Shown one piece after another: positions 48,780-61,466 of a stretch of DNA of 64,000 nucleotides (within the stretch, counting starts at the first letter, position 1; every line of letters begins with the position of its first letter). Source of the DNA: Symsagittifera roscoffensis (taxonomy: Eukaryota; Xenacoelomorpha; Acoela; Convolutidae). Location of the stretch: the NCBI RefSeq assembly GCF_963678635.1, contig NC_087064.1, positions 41,381,165-41,445,164 of the forward strand, in the 5' to 3' direction. The notes below the pieces were generated by a model. It was not told where the DNA came from and did no database searches. It saw nothing but the letters and a program-made list of their open reading frames with translations. A program made the position numbers and the translations under genes.

Positions 48780-49548
48780 GGAATGGCAGATTTGTAAAGA
48801 CACGTGACCTTTTTATTTTCGTGAATGCAGAAAAGCGCGAATTTCAGAAGAACAATTTTCGCTGGTCGGATTAAGGACGACAATTTTTGCGAAGAAAATC
48901 AACAGCAGATATAGATTTACTATCGCAGTAGAAGAGCATTCCGAAATGTAACGATTGTGCAGCTACAATCATTACGGGGTAAACTTAGAGAATTCGGTGG
49001 GGTATTGGGAGGATTTTGCTACCCTTTTTCGATCGAAAACAAGAGAGCTCTTCGACCGGATTCAAGAATCCAGAAGGGTCTTGGGAAAAGTCTTGGTATT
49101 CAATTGTAACAGCTTTTATCTTCCTGGTATGTCCTGATTTGAGTTAAATAACCTCATATAAACTCGTTTTCAGATAATGAGAAGCTAAGAGTTGAGTGAA
49201 AGGGATGATCCATCTCCGATGGATCTGAATATTTTCATCTGTTGAACAAAAAAAATAGTTAAATGATAAGTAGTAGCCTTGTTTTTAGGACTTTCCTCGT
49301 GGTCTGGGGATACTGATACCCAGCCATGAGCTCACTGTTTCTGCATGTAACTAAGTTAGTTTGCGCGATCTGGCCGCTAGGCTTGAAAAGTACCGACTTT
49401 GTTGACCCAATGTTAATGGACCACATAAGGAACTCGCTTTGGAATAGACCGTTAAAAGCGTTTGAAGCTGTGTTTAGACGACGCTAGCCAGTCGTTTTAG
49501 GACTTAGGTTAATTTTCTGTCTTTATGTATTTCGGGGCGAATGTTACA
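48780..49548 (+). repeat. 5' LTR of element C
   Basis: Ends GGGCGAATGTTACA, the reverse complement of A's LTR terminus, and aligns over about 700 bp with 18,344-19,070. The palindrome copy is TGATCCATCTCCGATGGATCT (about 49,206-49,226). The outer end is estimated. Confidence 0.7.
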
Positions 49549-51997
49549 TATGTGTTTTTATGGCGCTCTTGGCTGTTATTTGTTTAACAAGATGATCCGT
49601 GGACCCGTTAACAAAGCACTCCGCGCCGATCAGATGCTCTGAACAAAGCCCTTAATAGAGAGCCGGAAGAGTGGTTCGGAACGCGGAAGCCATCGGCATT
49701 AATGCTTTTAATTTTTAAACCTAATTAGGACGGAAAGTTCACGTATCGTATATCCAAAATGAACAAAAAAAAACCAAAAACAAAGAAAGAATTATAAAAT
49801 CAGTAGAAATCATTCCACCAGACGAGATGTGATCCGACCCTCCCATTTGTTGTTGTTAGGTTTTTGTTGTTACAGGCAGTTATATCAATTAGGATAATTA
49901 CGATCGAAATTTTGGCCCTTTTCATGTGCCTGTACTATAGGATTGTTTGAGTATTCAAGCACGTTGATGCTAATTTGCGCTCAATCCGGAAGGGTCTCGG
50001 GAATAGAGCTGAAGACTGATCCAGCAAGCAGTGAGAGGAGCAGCAGAGAGGGTCTCAAGGACAACAAAAATCGACTGTTGGGTACTGTTGGCAAGTTTTC
50101 TAACCCTTTTGGTTCAGAAACTACGATATCAACCTGTGGGGGGCTCGACAGTGACTGCACTGTAGTGACCCTCAACCGAATTGCGGGTTTCCGAGTTAAG
50201 AACCTTATGTCAGACATCGAACGGACCTGGAGGGATTTAATTTTGTTAGTATTACGATTCATATTGCTTGTATTTACATCGTTTTTCTGTGAAAAGAATC
50301 GCAAACAGACGGGTTTCAGGGTCAAAATAGTGATACTTTGATCCACCCACAAATCGCGATTTTTGAAAAATAGATGTTTTTTTTAAACGGAATAAAGCGC
50401 TAATTTAGTGATTTACATTATAACTGCACAAGTACAACTACTGGAACCGGTTAATTTTGGTTCTGACATGGTTGGAACTAATTGGGTGCCGAAATCCGAA
50501 TTTTCGTGATTTTTTGAAAAAACAATACGCCACAAACTGAGAAAAATTTTCAAAATTTTTAAGTTAGGGCGATAAAAACTGTTGTTCGGACAACATACGT
50601 TAGTGAACCGAGGAGAATTTAAAACCTGTTTGCCAACAACTTTGCCGCCCCGTACTTAACGTGTAATACCGAAATTAACGTGTTTGATTTAGTGGATTCA
50701 TCAATCCGGAGGGGTCAAAATAGCCTTGTTCTTGGCAAATTTTTTGAACTGAAACAATTTAGATCAAATTTTTTTGCATTGAACTAGTAAAATATAGGCC
50801 TTTCGAGCCCGAATCAATAATTTTTAGGTCAATAAGACAAGAATTGCTGAAAAACTTAGGCGGATCCTGCAAGCTTTAAAATTTTTTGAGTTATCATAAA
50901 AGACGTTTTGCTTTATAACTTCGAGACAACTAGACCGAAACAGTTCATCTTGGTACCGTTAGAACAGGACTTGAGCAGAATTAAGCATAAATTAATTGTT
51001 TTTTGAAAAAAGAGCATAAAAATTTTTTAAATTTGTTTTTGGCAAAACTACCGTTTTTTGAAGGTAGACCCTTCACGTTTTGTAAGTTTCTTTTAAAAGC
51101 CCTCATACCCCTAAAAAATGTAGGAACAGTCCAATAAGGCATATCTACATTGTTCTTGACGTTGGGTGGGGTCCCTGAACGCCGGTCCAGAGGGGTCTAA
51201 GAAATCTTTTTCTATTTTACGGCGGCAATACTAGGAATCCTAACACGTACGTAAACGAAAACAAGATACATAATGGATAAAATTAGGAGATTAGGAAATG
51301 GGCAGACCAAGAAATACAGGAAACCGATGACTGCACTGTTAACTTGTCCTCAAACAAAGTTTAAAAAAACCATATTGAAACCAAAACAGGTCTAAGTGAT
51401 TCGCGACATTAGATCTAACCAAAAATATTACTCGGCACTGATTTATTTGGATTAAAAAGCATGTTATTTCTAGAAAGCGTGGTTGTTTTGAGAGTTTTAG
51501 TAGGTCTAGCTCGGGCAATTTGAAGGCAGATGGGTAACACAGAGCTCGGTGGGTGCAATATTCGCCCACATGAGAAAAAGTCCGCCTTCAAGTTTTGTCT
51601 GTTTAGTGCGGCACTAAACAGGTAAAGCTCTTCCTTAGAAATCAGTCTGAATTATAAAGTGCGGCAGAACAATCGCAATACACTTACATCTTTCGAATAT
51701 GTTTTTTTTTTCAGTTTTTTATCCTTAATAATTGTTCTCGAGTGGGTAGTGACTACATTACCTCTTAAATATTTTGAAATTATCAGTCTGTGCTGGTTTT
51801 TTATCCAATAACCAACAATCAATTGCTGTGCACAAATTAGATATACTCTGCACTATATTAAATAAATAAGATTCGTGGTCACCAGTCAGTTAAGACTTTT
51901 GGACATTATCGTGTTCTGTTAAAATTATTAGTAGTCAAACAACAAATACGGTAGTGAGCGAATCGAGCGTGTGAGCAGTAGAGGGCAATAAATTAGG
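49549..51997 (+). other. 5' leader of element C (2.4 kb)
   Basis: PBS-like TGGCGCTCTTGG at 49,561, 12 nt after the LTR. A block at 49,970-50,230 is shared with A and contains the core GTGGGGGGCTCGACAGTG and ACTGCACTGTAGTGACCC. Single CCGGAGGGGTC motifs occur near 50,704. No supported sense-strand gene, although 49,943-50,341 is open for 132 codons. Confidence 0.65.
49981..50352 (-). CDS. Antisense ORF in the element C leader, 123 aa
   Basis: Opposite to the element's coding strand. The last 60 residues (SSPPQVDIVVSEPKGLENLP, then PNSRFLLSLRPSLLLLSLLAGSVFS) match the antisense ORF of A. It ends in a hydrophobic run long enough to span a membrane. Support is only this two-copy comparison. Confidence 0.3.
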   Translation of the reverse strand: MWVDQSITILTLKPVCLRFFSQKNDVNTSNMNRNTNKIKSLQVRSMSDIRFLTRKPAIRLRVTTVQSLSSPPQVDIVVSEPKGLENLPTVPNSRFLLSLRPSLLLLSLLAGSVFSSIPETLPD

Positions 51998-52981
51998 ATG
52001 AGTCTAGACAAATCGAAGATACCTAAGCTAAGTGATAGCTCTAGAAATTTAATACCGAAAAAACAAAGGAAATCAATGAATGATCCCTTATTGCAAAGGA
52101 CCGAGAAGACACGGAACAAAAAAGGGAAAAAAGTTTCAGGCGGAATGGTTGAAACAAAGAGTCGAAAGGCCTCGGAAGACAAAAAAGCAATGTTAGAGGT
52201 GGAGATCCATACAAACCCCGCTCTGGATGAGAATCGGGGGGGACGGGGAACGGAAGCAGATGGTAATAGGAGGTTGACGAGTGAATCTACTCTCGTAGAA
52301 CAAGGCCACGATTTTGCCACTTTGACCGGGAATCTTGACCGAGAGGAGATGACGGAACTGTCCGACATCTCGACTGAGAATCCAGCAGCAGCAGGTACAC
52401 CTACTGATAACACCATGATGCATGGGGTGACAGAGAGAGCGGCAACGTCATCCTCGTTTTCGGAATGGGTCAAGAACACCTTGGTAAACTTCTTTCCATT
52501 TACTATGGGAGCGGTAAGAGGGGGTGAAGTAGACACCCAGGAAGAGAATGACGAAAGGGAAAACGAGGCATCTACGAACATGGTGAATGGCTATTCGGAT
52601 CGGTTAGGTGCGGTCAGAACCATAAACAACACTATTCATGGAAAACAACAATCAAGAAAAAACATGACAATTACCAACTCGGACGTGTGAACCGGAACGA
52701 CTAGGATCACAGGGACAGGGACCAAATCAGTGGAACTAGAGGCGGATTATGACGAGATAGCGAGACAGAGAGGTGAAACTCGAAGTAATAGCACTAAGCT
52801 GCCTGGAACCAATAGGGTGACGCCACCACTAGTGACTCCATTGGTGGACAACGGGGCATCAATGGAAATGGCCTTGACTAGGATTGTGGATAGCATGGAC
52901 GAACAGAGTGAACAGATGTCAAAAAGAATGAGTGAACTAGAAAGAGCAGTTCATGAGCAGAGGAGTAACTGCGAAATTTAG
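51998..52981 (+). pseudogene. gag N terminus and coiled coil, element C
   Basis: It starts MSLDKSKIPKL like A. Conserved EQGHDFATLT, LPGTNRVTPPLVTPLVDNGA and MSKRMSELERAV. A TGA at 52,688 splits it. At the 3' end the sequence jumps directly to the second zinc knuckle, so the capsid domain and first knuckle (about 1.4 kb in A) are deleted. Confidence 0.82.
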
Positions 52982-53617
52982 TCCCAGGTGTTTTTTTGCA
53001 ATTTATAGGATCATTTTGGGTCAAATTGTCCACATTTTTGGGATGTTGTGGCGGATATCAAGCACCCAAGTTATGAGGAAGCTTTATCAGGTGTCAAGGC
53101 CAACAAAGCACGCCTGATGAGCGAAGTGGAAGCACGGAGGAAAGAAAAACAGTAAGAGCTGGCTGCAAAGAAAATGCAAGCCATGCTCGAAGAAACGAGT
53201 GTACCAGAGCCTGGAACCGCAGCTAAGGACTTTAAGATCGACTATAAAGCAGCGGCAAGAGATCCGCTGAATAGAGTCCAACAGGAAATGGCATTGAGGG
53301 AGGTAGATTAAAAAGTCAAGCTCGAACTCGAAAACGAGAGAGCTCAAGAGCAGCTCAATGCCTTTGAAGCATCTGAGGTAGAAGAAACGAAGGCAACGAG
53401 CAGTTTGAGCATGAAGGTGAACGTGATCTCAGGAGAAACGTTCGGGATGGCGCCAAAAGGAAGCAAGATACAGTCAATAACCTCGGTGGCGGGACACCAG
53501 GTATTCAGGAATCTAAGTGAACCTTCGGAGTTTACCATGATGCATCTGAATATTTATGCGGATTATCTGAGACAACAGAGCCACGCACTGAATCGAGAGC
53601 TGTGCGGGCCTTGTTAA
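52982..53617 (+). pseudogene. gag nucleocapsid remnant and C terminus, element C
   Basis: Begins in a damaged second knuckle (FFCNL, stop, DHFGSNC), then WDVVADIKHP, KIDYKAAARDPLNRVQQE with stops, then SMKVNVISGETFG and EPSEFTMMHL. It ends in TAA inside the overlap with the protease frame, as in A. Confidence 0.8.
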
Positions 53618-54228
53618 GGACGGGTGGCACTCAAATAAGGAAACTTCACGGGTCTTACGTGGAAGTCTACGGACCATATCAAGTGATGTTAAACGTGAAT
53701 GGGATTAGTGTTTATACCGAGACCTACGTCACAACAGACAATGACCAAAAAGGACAGTTATATTTGGGTCAGGAAGAATTGAAGGTCCGTACAATTGGTC
53801 ATAACGCAATGATGGAACAAGATGGGGTTCACATTGAATACGAAGCAGATGTGACAGCGCATCTGCTAGACACCGATGGAAAAACATCGGAGTATCAGGA
53901 CTTCTAGACACAGGAGCAGTATTCAGTGTAAGCCGATTTAGTCGTGGGAAAGAGTGGGCAAAAGTGGAAGGATCTGATATCGACGAACTTGAGTTTGGCA
54001 GCCGCTAACCACGGAGCGATCTACGTGGTTGGGAAAACTCCAACAAAACTCATCCACATGGGAGGACGGAGCCTCTGGATGAGTTTCCTCGTGGTGGACT
54101 ACCTGGACAATTCGGATCAGTTCATCTTGCAGCGCGACTTTGTCAGGAATTTCGACATGATGATCGACCTTAATAATGGACTGATGAGGACTAGGAACCA
54201 GACAGGAAGTATGTTAAGCGACCAGTAA
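53602..54228 (+). pseudogene. Aspartic protease, element C
   Basis: -1 frame relative to gag. The active-site LLDTGAVFSV is readable near 53,905 after a one-base shift, and the C-terminal part (HMGGRSLWMSFLVV, SDQFILQRDFVRNFD) is open. Catalytic Asp present, frame broken. Confidence 0.8.
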
Positions 54229-55049
54229 ACAGAAAAGCAACTGATGAGAACAAGATACCAATTTGTTTAGACAGGAAAGTAAAATTACAACCAAGGCAGG
54301 CAGTAGTAACGATTTTCAGGATGAGAAATTCAAAATCATTGGGTGATACTTAGCAGGTTTGCTTGGTACCCAACCCAAACAGTCAAAGTTCAGTAGCTTT
54401 AGGCCGGAGCTTTTCCGTCACACGAAACAGGCTGTGTGTGTTTGTATTGTTGAATACACTGGACACAACGGTTTCAACCTAGCGAGAAAGGAATTTTGGC
54501 TCTGCTTTACTAATAAGGACGGACTATGAAGAAACGTCAAACCTCAAGAAGCATCGAGTAAAAGACTGTCCAACTCATGCAAATAAAGATCTGGTTTGAA
54601 AGAGGATTAATGAATTGAAATCTCTAAACAAAATTCTTATTTTCATTGTGATCTGATGCGAATGACGACGGATGAACTAGAAGTAGGCGCCGTACCCATA
54701 GGGAGAGAGCGAGGTGCATGACACCTCATAAATTGGAGGCCTGCCGAGTGGTATTAGAAGTGCTACTCGAATAGATATGATAGAACCCTAGAAGTCACCC
54801 TGGGTTTGCGGGGGCTAAAAAGAAAGGAGGACAGCTAAGATTCTGTTGCGACTTTTGCTACTTGAACGCGGTGAGTATACCCAATACCACGCATAGACGA
54901 GATCATCAAAAGTTGACCATGCCAGGTTTTTCACTGCACTGGACCTGGGTTCTGCCTTCTGGTAGGTTCCTCTGCGAAAAAAGGACAGAGAAAAGACTAG
55001 ATTTGCAATTGAATTGGGCTTGTACCAGTAGAAGAGGATAATTTTCGGC
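54229..55049 (+). pseudogene. pol linker and RT fingers, element C
   Basis: Many stops. Readable fragments match A: RPSFSVT-like, KKGGQLRFCCDF, FFTALDLGSAFW, VPLRKKDREKT. No intact ORF. Confidence 0.65.
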
Positions 55050-55394
55050 TTGTGCAATACCACGGTGACCCTTCAAAGACTGATGGCTCAGGCTTTAACC
55101 AGCATAACGAAGAATTACGGGAATCTCGTGATGTGCTACGTGGATGACGTAGTGATTTCAACACCCACGTTAGCAGACTTCATTGAGAGACTCGATGAGG
55201 TCTTCGACTGCATAAAGAGAGCTGATTTGAAATGCGAACCTTTGAAATGTGAGATCCTTAGTGACTCAATAAAGTACCTAGAAGAAATGGTAGACAGGCA
55301 TGGCGTGAGGCCAGAACCGGATGCGGTGGAGGCCGTGCTAACATGGAAGGCCGCCTGGACGAATAACCAGCTTATGTGCTTCCTAGGATTTTGA
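55050..55394 (+). pseudogene. RT palm, element C
   Basis: QRLMAQALTSITKNYGNLVMCYVDDVV: the YVDD catalytic box is intact. SDSIKYLEEMVDRHGV follows. A frameshift near 55,390 ends the frame at GF/NYYREF. Confidence 0.88.
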
Positions 55395-56152
55395 ATTACT
55401 ACCGAGAATTCATAAAAGAATGCGCAGTCAAAGTTTACCCGATGCAGCAACTTATGCGCAACAAAAGGAAAAAAAATTCGAGTGGATTGAAACAGCTCAG
55501 GACTTCTTCGAGAAAAAAAGCGGAAACTTTGCGAAGCGCCAGTGCTAGGCATGCCCACAGAGAAAGGCATGTACGTTCTCCACCTTAAAGCTTCAGTGGT
55601 AGCCATTTCAGGAATATTGCATCAGAAACAAGAGTGGAATGGTAGAACAGTTCTCCGTTCCATTTCATATGGCAGTAAGACGTTGAGCGACGCTGAAATA
55701 AAATACGCTGCACCAAAAGCAGAAATTTTTGCGGTAGTCTCGTTCGTGGAAAAAGACCGCGCATACTTGGGGAGCGCTGCCTTTAAGTTGCGTGTAGATA
55801 ACCGATCCCTATCCTGGTTGAACACGTACTTGTTGGACCGTTAGATAAATATTTTGGTCGTTGGACAGTCAGGTTGGTTGGCTACCACATGATAATCGAG
55901 CACAGGATAAGTGACAAGCACCAAAATGCTGACTGCCTCAATAAGAAAAACTGAATTTTATGAAAAATTGAAGCAGAAGCAGGCCAATCAGGCAGAAATC
56001 AAGGAAGTATTCTCATTTTTGGACAAAAAAGCTTACGAAGCAATTCCCTTGACGAGATGGTTGGTGAAGTCAGGACATCCAATTCCGGGACACCCTAAAT
56101 TGCTAGTGGAAAAAGCGGCAGAATTTAAGATCTTATCCAAAAGGCATCGCTG
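55395..56152 (+). pseudogene. RT thumb and RNase H, element C
   Basis: Pieces at 55,542-55,844 (VLHLKASVVAISGIL, where A has VLDTDAS) and 55,911-56,153. The first acidic residues of RNase H are lost and several shifts break the frame. Confidence 0.78.
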
Positions 56153-57064
56153 ACAGTCAGTGAAAAGGTACGAATAAAAGTATCACGACGCCGGCACAAA
56201 GAAAACGAAAAGGATTGTGGGACAGTAGTTCAGCAACTAATATCCTCGATTCCTCAAAGCAATTTCATGAGAACATCATTCAAGGAGAAAGAACAGGAGA
56301 TTGGGATTCAGAAGAGGACTGTCACTTTTGAGGAGCCCGATCAATAATTGATAAAAGTCGAACCGAAAAACTCGGAACAAGAGAGTTTGTTCGGAGAGTC
56401 GGATGTTGAATAAAGTGGACACGTAGATGGACAAGAACAGGCGGTCAATTTTTTTTTGTCCGGGGAGTTTAGCTGGATGAGCATATCGTGCACATCAGAA
56501 TCTGCCGTGGAAACATGTACCACGACAGACTTATCTGTCGATAACACCTCGAAGAAATCAGAGAATGAGAATTACTCGGACAGGAACTCGAGCACGGGAT
56601 CAGAACTGTCAGAGTTGGCAATCCACACAATGCTGGTGGAAACTCGAGGAAGAAACTCGGACAGGGAAGTGTATCAAGATCATGATAGTGATCGCCCCCT
56701 GTTCCTGAGTGAGAAAGTCTTCAATAACACGGTAGATGACCTGGAGATGATAGCGGTATCAAGAAGTTTGATGCGCCTTTTACCGCAGAAAGAGGCAGTC
56801 AGGATTGACCTTCAGCCGTTCAAACAAGAGACAGTGCCATTGGCAAAGATTTGGCGTGTTAAGATGGAAGATGACGCGCATGAGCTAAACAGTCACTTGA
56901 GGGTCATAAAGACATACTTGAAGGCAAGATACAGACTTTCGGACTTACTAAGAACGCAGAGAAATGACCGCATGACAAGTAACTGTGGAGCGCCAGACAA
57001 AGGAGCGCCAGACAAGTAACAAATGGACCGAAAATGGTGCGCCAGACAAAGGAGACCAGGAAGA
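56153..57064 (+). pseudogene. pol spacer between RNase H and integrase, element C
   Basis: The open piece 56,456-57,019 has ELSELAIHTMLVETR, REVYQDHDSDR, FKQETVPLAKIWRVKMEDD and YLKARYRLSDLLRTQRNDR. This shows the uninterrupted version of what is frameshifted in A. Near 56,990-57,055 GCGCCAGACAAAGGA occurs three times. Confidence 0.7.
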
Positions 57065-58200
57065 GGATAGTTACCGAATCTTGAGACAATACTATATGCA
57101 GAAAGAGGGAAGGTTAAGTCTGAACAAGGATGGGATCGTTGCTAGCAAAAGGAGATGGAGGATGACAAGGTTCTGTATAAATCCAATGCGATAGTGTTGT
57201 TGCAACTCTATCAAACAGAACGTTTATTCAGGTCACATGATCAGATGGGCCACCAGAGAACTGATAAAAATTACCAGAGGATCTTGAAATGCTTCGAAAG
57301 GCCTGGAATAAAGAAGGCATGCGAGAAGTGGTTGACAGCATGTCTGTCATGCTAACATGGGAAAGATCTGAGGAAATTACGATTACCATTGTATTCGATC
57401 GAGTTATCCGAGTTCAATGATGTGGTGCAGATCGATCACTAGAAGATATGTATGACAGACAGTGGCTACAATCAGGTTGTAGTGATGATCGATCACTCAC
57501 AAAGTATGCAGAGGCCGTGCCCTGCATAACTGCCGCAGCCCAAGAGACATGGGATTATCTGCTCAAAACATGGATAGCAAGAAATGGCTGTCCACTGACA
57601 TTCCAATCGGACAATGGAACAGCTTTTCTAGGAAAACTTACTAAGGAGCTCAAGAGACATTATCAAGTAGCTCAGGCTCATTCCACGACGTATCATCACC
57701 AAAGGAACGGCTTAGTGGAAAGACAAAATTGGTTTCTGGTGTCAATGATGTGGGTGTTTTGTTCCCGATATACCGCTGATTCGCTGATCGGGGTAGATAT
57801 CTGCCGCAAGTGATGGGAGTTTATAACAGTACGCAGCATTCACTCGGATGAATTAGTCATCACATCATGATGACTGGACATGAAAAGTTTTTGCCTATGA
57901 CTTTCTTTTATCCAAAGTATGATGGAAAAAAAACCTCGCCACAAGTCTAGGTAAGGGATGTAATTAGACGTCAGCAAGAGCTGAACGATTTATGAAGATA
58001 CAATACGCAACAAGCTCAGGCGAGGCCGAGGAAGAGGTTTGACAAGAGGACAGGCGGTGCAAAAGCTTACCCGGTAGGAGACTACGTGTGAGTTTTTCAG
58101 AACCGTATACCACCGAAAGGAACGAAAAAATCCTGAAGAAGTGGAGGAACCTTTCATGATAACAGAAGTGCATCAGGAGGGTTGTTTTTAGAGACTAAAC
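57065..58200 (+). pseudogene. Integrase, element C
   Basis: HHCC (RSHDQMGHQ, ACLSC) at 57,155-57,355. Catalytic core with VVQIDH (followed by a stop), FQSDNGTAF and LVERQN, so D, D and E are readable. The C-terminal GPF region is decayed. Confidence 0.85.
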
Positions 58201-59422
58201 ACCGGCCGAGCTGCGCATTTTCAAAAAATTAAACCACAAAACCCATCCACAGAGGACTGGTGCATTCCTGAAGAACTGGAGGAGGGCGATTACCTGATGA
58301 TGCACCCTGCTTGCTAAGTCAATGAGAAACGCACCAGGGCATGAGGCGCTGGAAGAAGAAATAAGCAGATAGAGGTTCCCAAAAACATTGAAACGGATCT
58401 ACCCTTTTCAATGCAGACAAGACATAGTGACAGGACAAGAGCCGCAAAGAAAAATAATCGTTATGGAGACGACTTGGTAGTGGACAGGAGAGACCTGATA
58501 ACGATAGTGGAAGACCTAGTAGGTCTAGAAGAGATACTCGCGTCTTAGGACACAGACTTTATCCATGATCGAGACAAGGAATGGATCGACGAGCGGTCTA
58601 AACTTGAAGTGGAATTAGTACCAACTGCGCCTATTGGAGTGGTTTAACGAAATGACATCAGATCCAAAGAAATCAGTGTCACGATTCAAGATTTCAGGAC
58701 ATAGACCGCAAGAGCAAGAAATACATAAAAAATGACAAAAACGATCCTTCCTGGACAGCCCACGAAGGGAAATTGCTAAGTCCTGCGTCCAACTTTAACT
58801 GAATATCCGGATGCGATCGACGGGGACGTCGATGTATAATTTTGTCCGGAGAGTGGGGATAGGACTTACCCACACTAAAACAATTTTAATAAAAAATTGA
58901 AAATTGCACGAAAAACAGGCAATCTTGAGGCAGAAACAGATGAAGGACCTAAGGAACCAAACATAGTGAGAGTAATAGAGTCATATTTTAACTTGCCAAA
59001 TGAATATAGCATGAAACTTGTAGATAGCGATTTTATTTTTACAGATAAGACGTGTGCGATAGGTATCACCACGGATATGAATTTTAGAACAGCGTTAGCA
59101 GCAGACTTTAGGACAGAATAGTAACACATAGAGTTTTTGTGGAAGCAAATACCAGGAATAGGATGTACAGCAGCTTTAAAAACGGCGGCTTCGCGAAAAC
59201 CAGGAAAATACTAATGCCTCTTGGTGACGAGGGCGATGGAAAAGCAGCACATGGACCCTGATGAAGTGGGTCTGTCCCTGTCGAGAGGGGAGTGAAATAA
59301 CTCTCGCTTCCGGTGAACGACCCAAACCGAGGACGATTTCATCCTCGGGAGCTGTATGTTGTGATACATGTGATCTTTTCGGATACCATTAGAGAAGTGT
59401 ATCTACATAAAAATATTATTTG
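58201..59422 (+). pseudogene. Acidic linker and macro-like module, element C
   Basis: Linker blocks EVPKN, PFSMQTR, YGDDLVVDR. Macro-like module from 58,897: VDSDFIFTD, ITTDMNFRTALAADF, IEFLWKQIPG, LVTRAMEKQHMDP, ELYVVIHVIF. Stops and an inserted stretch near 59,290 break it. Confidence 0.65.
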
Positions 59423-59790
59423 AGTATAGGTTGAGTGTAGGTCGGGTGTAGGATGTGTTATGTGTTATTGTGTTCCGTTGTTATGTTATTAGGATCTTGG
59501 GTTTGGAAGTGTTGGTGACCACGAATGCTCAAAAAATAATTTAAGGAACAGATCCAAAGTGTGGACTGTCCACTTTTAGATCTAATTTCAAGATTTTAGA
59601 CTGAATAGATTTTTAATATATCTTAAGACCAAAATCTTCTTATCTGACTGTTTTTAAATCTTTTTCAAAATGAATTTGTAGCAATGTTGATAGATGTGAT
59701 AGTCGTGACCTCATTTTTAGACCCTGATTGATCAAGTTAGTCATTTAACTTCAACTTTGAAAAATCAATATATCGAATTCAAAAACAAAC
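59423..59790 (+). promoter_or_regulatory. pol-ORF2 spacer, element C
   Basis: Matches the spacer of A in length and in blocks, including GTGGACTGTCCAC at the inverted repeat and the TATGTTATT run. Non-coding. Confidence 0.5.
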
Positions 59791-60848
59791 ATGGACAATT
59801 TCGACAAACTGATTGATTTGGCCGATGCATACGTAGGGCCAGTCAAAGACGAGCCTTATCGTATTCTGCTGGAAAGAGATTATGCCCGGGATGACCCGGA
59901 GGTGGCCATGTTATCGGCTGCTCTGACCAACATCCTAGGGCATGACAACTAAGGAGTGCTGGATCGCCCATGTCTGCGTGTTAAGCGATGCAGAAATGGA
60001 GCTCTCGAGAAGCGACTAGGCGCACGAACCCGGTGTGGGTACCACAAGAACGTACCAGCCTAGAGAGATGCCTCTTCAAGCCAGGCCTAGGCCCGGTCTG
60101 AGGACTAGACATCAAGCTTTCCAGCAGGAAATGAGTAGCTCGTCCTGCATACAAATGAAAGCTGCGGTCCCCGACAAGAGACCAAAAGTGGACGAAGAAG
60201 TGCAGACAAATGGAATAAAGGAACATCTGAAAGAGACGAAAGACGAACTGGACCGACGAGTGCGAAAAACCTTGATCAGAACTGAAGAAGACAGAGATAT
60301 GTGGAGGAGACTGTCTGATGATTGCAACAAGAAACAAGGAGATGAGATAGAACTCTTGAGGCAGGAATATAAAGAGCAATCGGATTGACTAGGATTAGCA
60401 AAAATGGAACGACCATTACCCGCAGGGAATTTTCCTTGTGGACGGTATCCGATGGAGCTTCTGACGCCTTGCGAACTAAGTCAGACAACAGAAAAGCAAG
60501 TCCCAACAGCACCCGGTAGAGTGACGATCTTGGATCCAAGTGACACCCTGTGTAATCCAGTCGTGGAAAGAACCATGCAGCAGCTGGTGGAAGCCGCTTG
60601 CCGACTTGTGGCCATCAGGAGTGTGCCATGTTCCGGGATGACTGCACCCTATGGAACAATTGATGATGCCGGCAGAGCAGATTTCTCTTCAGAAGTAATG
60701 AAGTAAACAGGAGCTGCTACATTGACGAAGTTAGTAAAAACTTCCAACAGAAAGATAAGAGAGATGCCAATGAAGAAAGCGTCGCGTGTAGTTGACATGC
60801 AAAAGAATAATCAAGTTAAAAACAACTTAACAGTAGTCCCAGGTACGG
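59791..60848 (+). pseudogene. ORF2 N-terminal domain and coiled coil, element C
   Basis: ATG at 59,791 (MDNFDKLIDLADAYVG). The frame stops at HDN; about 17 residues present in A are missing. The 60,035-60,388 piece carries the coiled coil (EHLKETKDELDRRVRKTL). Confidence 0.75.
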
Positions 60849-61466
60849 AATGCGAGCATGTTTCAATCGATCAGCTTGGAGTCCAGCAAAGAACACGCAG
60901 CAACCACCTCTTGGAACGTCGCATTTGACATTGGGCAAAAGTTTAAAGAGCGTTTTGCAAAACTTGAGAACCTCATGGATCACTACGGTGATGGCATTCG
61001 GATGTGCCATAGTAGCCCAGCTGTATCGGATGATGGAGTTGATGAACCCAGGTAAAATTGTGGACTGAAAGAATCTAATAGGCTCAAACAACGTGTCCAG
61101 AAGCTCGGACTCAGAAGAAGCCCAATGGGAGGCAAGGATAGTAAGCTTGTTTATCACAGTGTGGCAAAAACTCAGTGCGCGCTACTGACCGTTTGCACCA
61201 TACGGATGAGCCCGAGAACGCAGTCATCCGCAGATAGAAGGCACAATGAAAGAGTCGTGAGGTGGAACAACATAGTGCGTAATTCGGCAAGTCGCAAATC
61301 TGGACGAATGATCTTAATTAACTTGGAGCTTGAGCTGAGGGCTCTGGCTCAGGCCAGGTTTACCACTGATGGAATACAATTTGACAGTATAGAAGGAGAA
61401 GTCTGGATTAACTGTCTCTTCCACGAGCGACTAGATGAGATAGAAGTTGAACTATTCGGCACTTGA
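60849..61466 (+). pseudogene. SGNH domain of ORF2, element C (active site lost)
   Basis: Block I reads LGKSLKSVL (GDS changed to GKS), block III GSNN in a shifted frame, block V TDGIQFD (His to Gln). Around them WITTVMAFG and EVWINCLFHERLDEIEVELF match A. Not catalytic. Confidence 0.75.

Noticed and set aside
49943-50341. Sense-strand 132-codon ORF in the element C leader
   Set aside because: The matching region of A is shifted and full of stops, so coding is not supported.
51928-52581. Minus-strand 217-codon ORF opposite gag of element C
   Set aside because: Antisense shadow. Gag on the plus strand matches element A over the same stretch.
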